Below are positions 1 through 12,101 of a DNA stretch of 64,000 nucleotides, one piece after another (the stretch's first letter is position 1; the number at the start of each line of letters is the position of its first letter). The stretch is taken from assembly GCA_025267735.1 (NCBI GenBank), contig CM046307.1, positions 55,857,395-55,921,394 of the forward strand. Direction: 5' to 3'. The position numbers and the translations under genes were made by a program. Below the pieces are notes generated by a model, which worked only from the letters and a program-made list of their open reading frames with translations, was not told where the DNA came from and ran no database searches. The stretch is from Mactra quadrangularis (Eukaryota > Mollusca > Bivalvia > Venerida > Mactridae).

Positions 1-200
1 TCTTTTGTTACAAATATGACAAGTATCTACTTCAAAGATGTTTGTAATTGTAATTTCAATCATTTGTCGATACCTGTTCTAATTCTTTGTATATACGCAC
101 GTTTATGTACGTAGGTGTTTGTATATATTTAAACGTATATAGATTTACATAAAGTGCTATAGTAATATCGTTACTTTTGAACTACTTTTGTTGTGACATT
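1..200 (+). repeat. Diverged direct repeat, copy 1
   Basis: This stretch aligns by eye with 1281-1475 over most of its length. Shared blocks include GATACCTGTTCTAATTCTTT, GTGTTTGTATATATT and a similar spacing of smaller words. The copies are about 1.28 kb apart in the same orientation and clearly diverged, so the duplication is not recent. The segment that precedes copy 2, with its TATA box, would fall left of the window here. No coding frame is evident in it. Confidence 0.6.
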
Positions 201-1240
201 AAATTGATCACTCAGTAACTTTCATCTTATGTAATAGAAGCAAGATACTTTAATACATCTTAAAATACTGTGTGATACAGTTATGCAGTCAACTACCAAG
301 CGTCTGTCGTTTTAAAACAAGAACTTCAAACAAGTTCACAAAATGCATTGTAAACTACTTGTTATTTGAAATCGCTATTTAGTCCTTGAAATGTTAGAAA
401 TGTTAGAATTTGACAACGCCACTCTATAGAAGACAAATAAGATCAGACAGTTATATAACTTTTTCTTTGATGTCGATGAACTGCATTAAGATAATGTGAC
501 ACATGTATAGATAAATTATATCCGTACATAGACAGGTGCATTAAAATCGGATAAAATAGAGCCTTCTTGTATCATAACTATATGCATGTGTCTTTCAGAG
601 TATTTTTTTTATTTATTTTGCATACTTATTTTTGTTTTTCGTATCAATGCAATGATTTTTATTATCGAATGTTCATTTTGCTTATACATAATCTTTAATT
701 TGTTTGCATTAAACCAAATGAAATGTTATTTTTTGAAATGCCGAAAGCATAACGTAAGTGTTAACGAATGAGTTATCAAAAGAAGGGACATTTATCCGAA
801 ATTCATGTTGTTAACTGCATCAAAGAACATGCTGATATGTATATGGTGTGACTTTAATAAATTGTATCTGATAATAGATATTAAGATATCATTTCTAAAT
901 ATAATTCATATGATAAATTATATCAGAGAGCAGTAACAATTAGTAGAACGTAAATTGATGCTCACATGAATATAAATCCTTCTGTGACGTCCGAAATCGC
1001 AAACAAAATCTAATAAATGTCACAGCATAACTGTTTTCTTCTCAAATCAAAGTGCAAAAATATCAATCTGGCATTATTATGCTTAATATCATGTTTGGAA
1101 GTTGATCCAATTTGAATTGAAAAAAATGGTGAGGAATGTATTATGTCATTCAAACAACAAACTGGTAGTCTGATTTAAATCCAATATCAAAATGTATAAT
1201 ATGCATACCCTGCATACTCCTCCAGCATCCCACCTTAGTG
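201..1240. other. AT-rich DNA, no feature seen
   Basis: Between the two diverged repeats I see only AT-rich sequence. Open frames are short and have no splice-site context or recognisable motif. Confidence 0.4.
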
Positions 1241-1242
1241 GG

Positions 1243-1249
1243 TATAAAA
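1243..1249 (+). promoter_or_regulatory. Candidate TATA box
   Basis: GGGTATAAAAACACC is a strong TATA-type core. It lies about 30 bp before the start of the repeated block at 1281, as a transcription start would require. No initiator or cap site can be proven from the sequence. Confidence 0.35.
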
Positions 1250-1280
1250 ACACCTGGTACAAATTACAACCATTAACAGT

Positions 1281-1475
1281 GTTTCAAATACGACAAGTAC
1301 AGACTTCAAAGAAATATTTAATTATATCATGTTATATTTCAATCGTTTATAGATACCTGTTCTAATTCTTTATGTAAACGTTTGCTTCTTTGCATCGTGT
1401 GTTTGTATATATTAAAATGTCTACAATTTATATAAAAGTACTATAATTACATCGTTATATAACATTTAACTGTTT
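1281..1475 (+). repeat. Diverged direct repeat, copy 2
   Basis: Second copy of the block at 1-200. It begins just downstream of the TATA-type sequence and ends before the exon candidate at 1543. The arrangement could mean a tandem array of small genes sharing promoters, only the last of which is fully inside the window; this is inference. Confidence 0.6.
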
Positions 1476-1542
1476 AAAGTTTAATGTTGCACGCGAACTA
1501 TTTTCACCTCCAGGTAAAAGTAGAAAAAAATGATTAATTGAG

Positions 1543-1724
1543 GTGTGAGTCAAGATTAACAGAATCAGTTCGTCTTCGTTATGGACGATATACAGCATGT
1601 AACATAAAAAATCAGTGGTGTAACACTGACGGTATAAGTACTAGTAAATTCCAATTTCTTATCCAGTTTAAAGATTGGTACATCAGCGAACACATCATAG
1701 TTTACGGTGGAGAGGTACCGGGAT
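1543..1724 (+). CDS. Exon-like open segment, unrecognised
   Basis: I do not recognise this protein segment. The open frame runs about 60 codons and is less AT-rich than its surroundings. It reads through a short cysteine-containing stretch (RYTACNIKNQWCNTDG) and ends at GGGATC followed by GTAAGG, a plausible splice donor, or at an in-frame TAA at 1727. An AG that could serve as acceptor lies immediately before it. It sits about 300 bp downstream of the TATA-like box. No signal peptide, domain or partner exon was found, so it may be a chance open frame; confidence is low. Confidence 0.2.
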
Positions 1725-1729
1725 CGTAA

Positions 1730-4700
1730 GGACAGTACTTGTTTCCTTAACAAGTTATTTAACCTACAGTTGTTTCACTCCATTCAGGTGTAATGGGTAC
1801 TGTGAGTGACCATCTGTCTTAAGGTGATTTCAATGATCAGGGATAATAGTACCAAATTGAAAAGTTGGCTGACATGTATTATATGTAGAAGCAGACTTTA
1901 AACCACACATTAAATAGCTTTTAACTTTAAGAAGCGCATATCAAAAACTTTAATCAACTTCCTGTAAACATGTTGTTAATTAATACTAAGTACAGTGTAT
2001 TACAATCATATTACAATCATAGTAAAGGCAGCGATTAGTTAATTGATACAACAGTTAAAACAAAACTACCCGGAATACCACTTTCATACAAAATGGCTAA
2101 TTTTCTTTCTAAATAAAACCCATTGGTTCCGTGGAAAATCTGGTACTCTAGTGTTTTGTTCTGAACTGATTTGTTTGATGTTTCATGAGACTACAACAAT
2201 ACGTTAACAAACAAAGGGTGTATAAAATGTTTTATATCATTTTTATTAGATATCACAAATATTTTATTGAAATGTTAATTTTTGTCATACGGTTTATTTG
2301 TTGTCTAGATCCAGTAAAGTTAATTACGCATGTGTGATATGACAGCTGTACTTACCATTACTTCGATGTAAAATGTTATTCAAAACCAAAACATTTGTAA
2401 CAACGGTTTTTGTTGTATCCACTAAATCTTTAAGACATAACCCCATTCCTTAACAACTGTGTATTGCAGTCCGTTCAAAGAAATCTATAGTCTAACTGAA
2501 CGAGATTGGATAGAGTTGGCTTGTTTTTGACATCACGACTTTATGCTGTACAAAATCCATGAATTTAAAACGAAAATGTTGACGTTTCTATTTCAATTAA
2601 TGTTCAACACGTAAGTAATACATGTTTTCGTTACGAATGCAAATAAACATATGTTGATTACAAATAATAAATTGTATTTATTTGCTGACACGCAGTTACA
2701 GCCCAATCATCTTTAGATTTATATCTTCTATTAGCTTTACCCACCACCTGTGAGCTTGCCTATGAACATAATCAGCTAAATAAAATACTAATAAACAACA
2801 TAAATGTACATTACACTGATATGTATTGATATTACATACTTAGGTGGATACGTAATGGCTGCCATACAACAATACTTGTCTATATTATATGTCATCAATA
2901 TCTTACTATAAACCATACACCTCTTAAACGTATAGTCTAAGTAGATATTGACAGTTTTATTAATTTTTATCGTGATATCTTTCATAACAGCTTCATTTAT
3001 AATTCTAAAATGGAGAGACACCTGACGTTAAAGGGCAAAGCATCAATTACTGCTATGTTGGTAGATGAGTACATGTACTGATTTCTAACAGTTGAGGCAA
3101 GTTTTACAATTGGTCTTATTAGATACTTGATACATTGGTCTCGTATATTGATTGGACAGCTTGTTCGTTTTCAGCGCAGGATAACTAAGCTTTGTTTTAA
3201 TTTCAATATCTTGATCAATTGGAGCTTCTTATTTATATTGACCCCTAAATTATTTATGTTATTTTCCATTTGAAACAATCCATAGAATGTAACATTGGCT
3301 TAATTTCTACGAGCAAACCATACTTATCATACTTAACGGGTTGAATTCAGTCTGTTAGTGTTTCCTATTGCTCTTTTTCAAATTCCGTTAAGACAATTGC
3401 ACACTTGTCTGCAGTTTTAATCCTTCTATCATTCCTAATCAAGTGAGAAAAACTAGCCGGTTCATAAATTCATGTTTGCAAAGGAGGTTATTAAACCAAG
3501 CACGTTTCCTGAAGTGAAACAATCAAAAACATTTCAGCACCTTGAATGTAATAAAGCAACATCAGTAAATTCTAACCTTTGATTCAAACATAATTAATTT
3601 CTCGTAATATGTTGAATTAATGTGTTGATACTTCTGTATCAAAAATATTTTCCATCATGTACCGTTACGAGAATGTAAGAAAACTGTTATAGTACATTTG
3701 ACATTAAAAATGATATAAGTAATTACATGGTATGGTTATTTATGTTTGATATATGGACCAAGTTCAACAGCAGAGTTATTTATAAGTAGTGTGGTTACTT
3801 TTTTCTTGAACAATTATTATAATAAACACTTTGTTTACGATATGTTTCCTATTAGTTTATTATATTGTTGTGAAATATTCTGGCATGAAACTACACAGAA
3901 CATAATGTTAATATGATCCAATCCATCCTGGTATTCTATTTAACTGACTTACAAAAAGACATCTTGGCGCTAATTAGTTTAACGGTTTTGTTGTAGTTTA
4001 AAGAAAGTATAAACAAATATTAATGAGTTTTTTAACCGGTACACAAACAAACTCTTCAATGATTATGAATATGTGCGAAGCGAACAAAAGAACCAATTTT
4101 TTTAGCGTGATTTATAGCAGTCCTGTGTAACAAAATGTTGTACCGAATAGAGTTCAGAATTGCATCTATTAATGATCTATCATACAGTTTGGAATAAAGC
4201 TTCCTTGTACAGATAGGAAAAGTAAATCTACGATTGTAGAAACAAACATGTTATTAAACTTTACTGCAAGTCATACCAAAACTTCTTGCTGTACTGACTC
4301 CGCGAGCATCTTATTCATGCCAGCTCTGTTGGCCTATAACTGTAAGTTCTTCAACGGACGTAGTTCCATTCCTCGGTGGTCAATTATACATAATAGCAGT
4401 TTGGTCATGATATAATTTACATTTAGGCTATTTTTCAGCCACATTCGAAGGTGTGTACTATAAATTAAAAAAATACTGGTAAAGGTTCAGTGTCCTTAAT
4501 CTCTAAAAGTACAGTGATTTGTTGTATGTCTGCATAACTAAGACTTATTACAGTAAAACAGGCGGCATTAACAATAAAAGATTAAAACAATAAAGATTAT
4601 GTTTTGTAAAAAATAACAAAAAAGTAATGTATTGCAGGCATGCACGAAGACCTGGATGAAATACAAACATTAGTACATTGATTCAGAAGAAACTGAGCAG

Positions 4701-7700
4701 TGCACAGCTGGACTCTTTCTTTTAATTTGTCTAAATCATGCACTAAGCATGTAGTCAGTAACACTAAATTACCATAGCCATTAGATATTAGGTGAGCAGA
4801 TAGCATCGTTAAGATATAGCTAAAGTAATAATGTCAAACATGTCTCAGTAATTTAGAATAGTTTTTTAGTAAAAGCGATGACGCCGAATGCAATATTTAT
4901 CATGTTTTTGGACTGACAAGTTAACTTTCCATTCAACAGTTTTACATCATAGTTTATATACAAGATAAAATCGTCGAGTCTTTGAGTTTGATGGAAGAAA
5001 CATATAGTATATATCATCATATATCTATATAAACCGCTAGGTATGCGGACAAAATCTCCCTGGACAAAATCCGAGATGCTAAATCTTTCATCACGCCCAA
5101 TCTGTTATTGAAATATCGCTACAAAACATGCTATTGATATTTCGAACCAAATCTCACTTTTGCACAAAATGTTGAATTAGATAATCTTATTCCAAATCAA
5201 CTTTTTTACATAGACAATCTGATATTGCTTAAACGCAATATGGTTAGTGGCCAAAATTTATCTATTCATCTAACATTGGCAATGCATACAAAGTCTACAT
5301 ATTTTATAAACAGTATTTCATTGTACGTTCATAAGTTTTGCCTTCTATGTCAAATAATTCAAAGTGTTGATATCTTGAAAGAAAACAAATTCACATTATT
5401 TAAGATGTTGTTTTTGGAATATAAGAAGCTTATATTCTGTAATTTGTAAATTTAATAGTTTTATGTACCTAACACATTTTAAGGTACATCAGTAAAAGAC
5501 CCAAATACTTCCCGGCCAGAAAGGCTTTGGCCATTTGCTACCTGATCAGAAAGCACTGCATGAAAATTCCTTACTTATGAAAAAAGCAGTCTTCACTTTT
5601 GTTAAATCAAACAAAGAGAATCCTAAAGTTAAACCCCTTTGTACATTCTCTATTATAATTTAGTTATCACAAATCAGTTTTGGAAGGGAAAGCTACAACA
5701 GACAAAAGACAAAAACAGGCAATATAGCTTGATACACCAGTTCTCTTACATGGTTTAAAAATATTGATAATCAACATAAAAACGTTATTGTTCTACCTGT
5801 GACTCGCCCATATACTCAGATGCATTTCTATTATGCTCTTTGACTCTCGTCAACCCATCAAAGAGCAAAGCCTTTGAAGAAGAAGAGGATTTTATCTATT
5901 TCCACATCCTTATTTTCACATTTTGATTAACAGATAGTTACAGTCATAACTTCAAAGATACATTTACACTTTTCTAACACTAAATATCTGTTTTATTACA
6001 AAATATATCCATATACTTTGTAAATCTTATATTCTGCAGTTTTTTTTCTGAGTAAGATTCCACAAACACTTTATAAGAACTTCAAATAAAGATAAGAGAA
6101 TTTACTAAAACTAAAATTGAAAACTTTTTGAAACCTCAAGAGGACTCATGTATTCCCAAAATTTTAGCAGTCTTAGTATATTCTTTTCGATTACATCTTT
6201 GGCAATTTTGATAATAAATCAATCTCGATTTGTAGTTTACCTTTTCCACCGGTAGTGACAATAATATACAAACACATATTTTAATACATTTGTGCTAAAA
6301 TAAAAGCAACACAAAGGAAGTATGTTATGTAATCGTCAAGTTAAGCTAATTACTGGACAGATTACATATGATTTGAAATTATATGAACTTCCGCAAACAT
6401 AAGTATGATTGATATCTGGACACGTGTTGAGCTGTCAACTCAACTGTGTAAAAGGTATTGCATTCCTGTGACCAGTTTTCAGTGAAGCCAGGCCTTGTGA
6501 GGTCTTGGTCATTACCTCTGGTCTACGCTGGACTAGTTAGGCTTAGGTACCGTAGACGGTAGAACTTTGTATGTTTGGCTACCTTACGAATCATGGCATG
6601 GTGATATACCTAAATGGGCGGTGTTAGAGTAAACAATAAACTTGTTAACTGACTGTGATATAATGTTGTAACCTGGGTTGTTCATACATGTATACTGCTA
6701 TATGCAGGCGGCTATGCGACAAGTATTACTGGTTTCCTACTGATGTTTTCATATTAGTTGAAAATCCATTTATGTCAAATCCGATAAAGTATATTGAACA
6801 TGTGAAAAAGCCAGATCAAAATGCCAAATCGTGAAAAACAGTACTACCACCCTCATAAATAGTATAAATACCACATTTTTTCTTTAATTTAATCACGTAG
6901 TTGGCGTAAAGACACACTGATATTATAATTATCTTAGTCCGTTTTAGTGGTATTTCAGATAAACTTTCTTTGATTTTCATGCATTGAAACCATCAAAACC
7001 GTTGAATAATCTAAAACAAAGAATCAACAACATGTTTGTCAGATCCAATGTACATGTAAAATAGAAATTCAATACGAGAACATGATGTTTCTTGTTTGAG
7101 AGTACATGCTTATCACTATAGGTGGTGACTTTAATTAATATTATGATAAAATATATTGTTGTTTTAATGTAGGTAAAGAAGAAAAGCTGTGTTAGAAGTT
7201 GTAGAAATTGTTAAACAAATACCAATCTCTATTGATGATAATACTATAAACAAAAATAAGGTAACAAAAGATTATTTTTTATGAAAAACTAAATATTTTA
7301 CATGGTACTGATAACATGAATAAATTTTCGACATAAAAAGAATATTGGCTTTTTCTGATTTATTTCCGAAGATCAGTCGGAGTAGAAGTGAAAGTATTTT
7401 TTATCTTGTGTCTCTTATGTCTATTACGTGGGTTTGTTATTTAAAACGTTTATTGAAGAAAGCAGCAATCAACACTTTGGTTAGATACTATTAGGTTGTT
7501 TTGATTTATTCATAATATATCACCTATAAAACATATGTTCAATCTCAGACAAATTGGACCGTCAGAGACATAAATTATACATGTGAAGTGAAAATTATAA
7601 GTTCAGTTATATATGAACTTGTAATACTACTTAGACAAATCAAATCCCACATCTGACACCATTGAAGTGATATAGTCTGTTTGCTCTTATGTATCCATAT

Positions 7701-8206
7701 AATGTGACGTAAGAGTTCGTATCTCGGGATAGTCTGCCGAAGAAAAGATCTGCTGTATTAAGTAATCAAATATGTATAAATCTCTGCATCTATCTGATGA
7801 TGCCTGCGTCAGGATGATACCACCGTATTTAACGACTTTACGTGAACTATGAAAAAAGTGAAAGAATATAATAAAAATATTAAGAACATAGATCTAGTAA
7901 AACTAAGACTTAAGTTTAATGTGTAACTAAAAAGATGTGAAGAAGTTTAAGTATTTAAAGTAATAAACAAGTTTCCAAAATATATCAAACAATAACAAAA
8001 TAATAGCAAATAACGTCATCAAATGAAGCCTAAATAAATATAGGGTAAGGTCTGAACTCTGATCGCTTAACAAAAATATTAAGTTAGAAGAAAAAAGAAG
8101 CTTATTTGAGTTTGTATGACTCAAGAAGGCAAGTTAAAGTATTCAAACTCTTAATAACTATTATAAAATACAAATACAACATAATACAGTATGCTTGAGT
8201 TAAAAG
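1730..8206. other. Long AT-rich stretch without a recognisable gene
   Basis: I find no domain, tRNA or clear transposon end in these 6.5 kb. The open frames are short and low-complexity in composition. This is intergenic as far as I can see. Confidence 0.4.
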
Positions 8207-8415
8207 TACAGTCAATTCGCATTATCTCGACTACGCTCGATCATAAGTTTCGGACCAAAACGTTTGTTTCACTCAATAATCATATTGTTTACCTCGACTA
8301 GTCAAAGATGTCATCGGCAATCTGACCAGGTGCGCCAATCAATTAGCGATCACACTGTGAAACTGATACTTAGGGGTCAATTTTAATCAACATGTCATTT
8401 AACAATAGTGAATTA

Positions 8416-9608
8416 TAGGGCTCTACACCGGTATACGATATATATCGAATACCGGTATTGTAGGTTCGATAGATATATCGGATCGAACGTTTCTGTATCG
8501 AACAAAATATCGATCAATGACGTCATACACATAAAATCCATGGTCTGCAAATCATTTGATATTTTGTATCGCCAAATAAACATTCTACAGCTTCCAATTC
8601 GGTATGCAATGATATATGGACGATCGATATCATAACTTGACATTACTTTAAGCAAATTTCTTACACCGGATGCGTCATGTTATGTCCTTTTTCAATCGAA
8701 GGGAAGTAACTGTTGCGGTTACAATATCAATTATAATTATGTACTTTCGTTTTCAATTAGTCTGGGAACCATTAACGATCAGTATTTTATATACAGATCA
8801 ATTTTGAGAGCCAGAAGTCTCTTGGATTTGTTCGGGTAGATCCGCAATGTAAAGAGAACTTGATTGGCCAGAAGCGATATTCTTATTAATAGCTGAAATT
8901 CTTAAAGAGTATGCTTTTCCTTTTTCCGAAATTTGTTTAGTGTCATGACTCATATAAATATGTATAACTGCAGATAAATCTAACTAAAACCAAGCATCAA
9001 CAAAATGATTTCATTTTATGTAAATCCTGCACACAAGTACATAAACGATCGATTATCGAACGCACTCTGTCAATATTGATGTTAATACACAGACATTTGT
9101 GTCACAAAAACTCGTCTGCAACATTACATTTGTCCGAGAATATGCTGCCTCCGATAACAATAAAGTTTAGGGTTATTATGTTGTCACTATATGCTGCAAA
9201 AATGTTGTAAGCAAAGGAGACAATACAACAAACTTTGCCGTGCATGTCACCATGTCAGCAGACAGATCAAGTCTAGACAGACTCACCCATTCTCATACCA
9301 AGTGGCTATCAAGATTCTCGAGTAAGATCGAGAAGATAACATCTGGTACGAGAATGAGACTCACTAGATGCAATGATATATTTCTTAAAAATGCAAACTT
9401 CAAAGACTTAAACATTTAGAATATTAATAAGACAGTATATTTAGTAGTATGGCGTTAAAACAATTAAAATAAATGAATAAAATATCACTGTTTTGAAGTT
9501 TTATAAAAGATATATTCATTAATAAAATATCATATGATATATCGAATATTGATCATTTTGTATCGATACGAATATCGTATCGATCATTCTGACCGATATA
9601 GAGCCCTA
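8416..9608. mobile_element. hAT-like element nested in the pogo-like element
   Basis: Left end TAGGGCTCTACACCGG and right end GATATAGAGCCCTA form imperfect terminal inverted repeats, followed on both sides by CGATATATCGA-type words that are usual inside many hAT elements. Candidate 8-bp target copies GTGAATTA and GTATTTTA agree at five of eight positions, consistent with an old insertion. No transposase frame is readable. Family assignment rests on end sequence only. Confidence 0.55.
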
Positions 9609-9870
9609 GTATTTTACGCACGTCTCCGTGAACAGATTTGTTACAGACTCGCGTTTATCGTACACGAAGCGCTAAATTCATGATGTATAGGCTAATTATT
9701 AATGTTGTACTGTCTGTAGTAAGTTTGATACTGTCTCTGCATGCTGAACTTTTCAGCTGTTACTGTATAATAAACTGTCTAACTCACTTTCTCATTGAGG
9801 CCACCATTAAGTCAAAATATGTTCCAAAAACGGCAGGACAAGAAGTATTAGATTACTGAATTGTTAAATC

Positions 9871-9915
9871 TGGTGTGTTTTATATACATTTTATTACGTA
9901 TATAAAAACACACCA
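9871..9915. repeat. Short hairpin next to a longer one
   Basis: TGGTGTGTTTTATATAC (9871-9887) is followed after 10 bases by its reverse complement with one inserted A (9898-9915). The right arm directly abuts the long inverted repeat that starts at 9914, giving two adjoining hairpins. Confidence 0.75.
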
Positions 9916-10065
9916 CGCTGCAGGGTTTAGAAGAGAAGATAACTAGTAATTTCTTGGAGAAACTCCTTTTAAACATGATATATTGTAAAGCATTTATATA
10001 TCATGTTTAAAAGGAGTTTCTCCAAGATATTACTAGTTATCTTCTCTTCTAAACCCTGCAGCGTG
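9914..10065. repeat. Near-perfect long inverted repeat
   Basis: Arms of about 70 bases start CACGCTGCAGGGTTTAGAAG on the left and end with the complement on the right, separated by a short AT-rich loop near 9987. The arms differ at only a few positions, so the structure is young or maintained. It is probably a foldback element; no protein is encoded. Confidence 0.85.
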
Positions 10066-10100
10066 TTCAGTAACGACTGTTAGCTAACGTTATGGATACA

Positions 10101-10222
10101 GGACAACTCAATCCGAAGACAATTCAACCCGTGCATAACTCAACTCAAAGTTGGGACAACTCAACCCGTTAGTAGGGGATTGAGTTGGCTGGGGTTGAGT
10201 TGTCTTTGGGTTGAGTTGTTCC
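10101..10222. repeat. Inverted array of CAACTCAACCC words
   Basis: The word ACAACTCAACCC recurs on the left half and its complement GGGTTGAGTTGT on the right half, giving an imperfect stem with several registers. It is the third hairpin-capable segment within 350 bp. Confidence 0.7.
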
Positions 10223-10957
10223 TGATATATCTTTGTTTTCTCTTTTGTGTATGTGCACATAATGTTATCACTATCCGGCGGTATTTAATGCTTTGCATTA
10301 ATCTTTTCTTGTACTCAATTTTAAAGCATACTCTAATTAAAATTAATCACTCCAGGCACTTTAGAAAAATATCGGTTGAACATAAAGTTGTTAACTACTT
10401 GATTATATCTGTTACTACTCAATTTTACTTAGTGCTCTTCTTGGTGTGTCGTTAGCAAGACGCGGCATTGATAGATTGCTAAACATCTGAGATAAGCCGA
10501 CATTGCACGAGTTGTATGACGAGCAATGACGTCACAACACGCATACACATTCTGGCTTAAATATTTAACATAAAATTGTTGACTGGCTACAAATTGTCAA
10601 AAAATAAACACTCGATAAGTTTGCTTCATCGAGACATAGTCTGTGTAAAATTAAAAATCAAAAGTAGATTGTCGGAAAATACGCGAATTGTTTTTATAAC
10701 TGGTGAGGAAACAGCGTCAGTGTGAAGTTGTGAACGTACAACAAAACAACTTGGAGTACATTTGTGATATAAATAGTAAAACCCTATTTACAGTAGTAAT
10801 AAAGCAATTATTTTAAACTATACTCTCTGAACAGGTAAAAAGTGCTACTGAAGACCTCAAACTTACCTCCCTTCATAAATTTTGTTTATCTCGACTATAC
10901 GTTATCTCGACAATTTTTCAACAGTCCCAACAAAGTCGAGATAACGAGAAATGACTG

Positions 10958-12016
10958 TATATGATATAGTCTCTTAATAGTTTACATCTAAGCTTTGCCA
11001 AGGGAAGTAATTCTGTATAATTTATAAAATAGATCTACCTTAAAAGCTATTTTGTGCCCTTAATTATATAATATTCTAATTATTATTTCTCAATAAATGA
11101 CTTCTATTATGCAAAAAATTGCCTAGTCTAAATCCAGCTTTACAACACATGTTTGGTTGAATATGTTCTTTTAGTACAATTGATCGAAATGTGGCACAGA
11201 TTCATTTATTCATCCCATGCTGTACATAACCTGGGTTAGATAAAGTGTATGTTTTGTTCTGGTCAGTTTTGTTGTAAAAAGATCGAAAGTTATTAAGCTA
11301 AAGTAACTTTATAGAATGGTAAGCTCATTATTGCTTACGAAGAATCTAAATATTCATTCCAACCCCGCGGATAGTACAAAAATGGCATTGCCAATCCTAA
11401 TATAGATCTAATTCAGTTTAATTAAAATGTGTATGAAAATAAACCAATAGTCTAGCATTAGATATATATTACCAATACAATACGCACTAAGAGTGGAGAT
11501 GTGTGTTCCCCATCTGTACCACTCTCTAGTATGTTTGTTACCCTAAAGCTATAAATAATTATAGTACCTTCTCGAAATTTAAACAAAATAATTACAAGTT
11601 CTGCAACTAGCAATCTAGACACCACCAACACAACGTCACAACTAATCAATCACACAGAGTCTAATAACCCTCGGATGTAATTACACCCTCCTTCGCTTTA
11701 TATGGCACACTGATCCATCAAATCTAAATACATAGTAATCAGATTTTGTAAATCAAGGATTACTAACATTACAGTGAATTTATGGACGCTTACATTATAC
11801 TCCATTTGCACAGAATAAAACATTATAACTGTACTCTTCTTACGTACGTACGCTTAGTATTTAAGTCAATAGGCGGGGCAATACTCCATTAATCGAAACT
11901 GGCTCCATTTATACCAGAATTTGTTAGGCCTAGCTCACATATATAAGAACACTTCAACTAAAAAATTGCACATTTTACAATAATATAAGCCTCCTATTAA
12001 ACTACAAATTGAAGAA
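10958..12016. other. Region upstream of PLPP exon 1A
   Basis: No gene is seen. Towards the right end there is a TATA-like word (ATATATAAG, 11939-11947) about 70 bp before the exon 1A start codon. The last 80 bp align with the sequence before exon 1B, so promoter-proximal DNA was copied together with the exon. Confidence 0.4.
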
Positions 12017-12101
12017 ATGGATAAATCAAATACAAAAAGTCGTGTCCACCCAAGTAGGATTAAAGTGATTATAATTGTGGATATCATAATTTGGCTTTCT
12101 G
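12017..12101 (+). CDS. PLPP: PLPP alternative first exon 1A
   Basis: The exon encodes 28 residues plus the first base of a valine codon: a short basic cytosolic tail beginning MDKSNTKSRVHPSR, then the start of membrane segment 1 (IIIVDIIIWLS). It ends in CTTTCTG followed by GTAAGA, a good donor. The phase-1 end joins TT of exon 2 at 40145 to make GTT. It differs from exon 1B at only two residues (VH here, GN there), and the similarity extends into the 5' flank, showing a fairly recent duplication. The ATG is the first in frame and begins the same MDK as exons 1B and 1C. A TATA-like word lies about 70 bp upstream. Expression of this version is not proven. Confidence 0.8.

Larger units (their letters stand above)
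8209..10957. mobile_element. Tc1/mariner (pogo-like) inverted-repeat element, TA flanked
   Basis: The left end reads CAGTCAATTCGCATTATCTC. The reverse complement of the right end reads CAGTCATTTCTCGTTATCTC. Both continue with GACT, and both ends are flanked by TA (8207-8208 and 10958-10959), the target duplication of Tc1/mariner-type transposons. A second TATCTCGAC subterminal repeat lies inside the right end. TATCTCGA-rich ends of this sort are typical of pogo-like elements. No transposase frame is visible, so it is non-autonomous or decayed. A hAT-like element (8416-9608) and a hairpin cluster (9871-10222) lie inside it, making it the older host insertion. Confidence 0.7.

Noticed and set aside
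8413..8655. Overlapping open frames on both strands
   Set aside because: They fall in the CGATATATCGA-rich terminal region of the hAT-like element.
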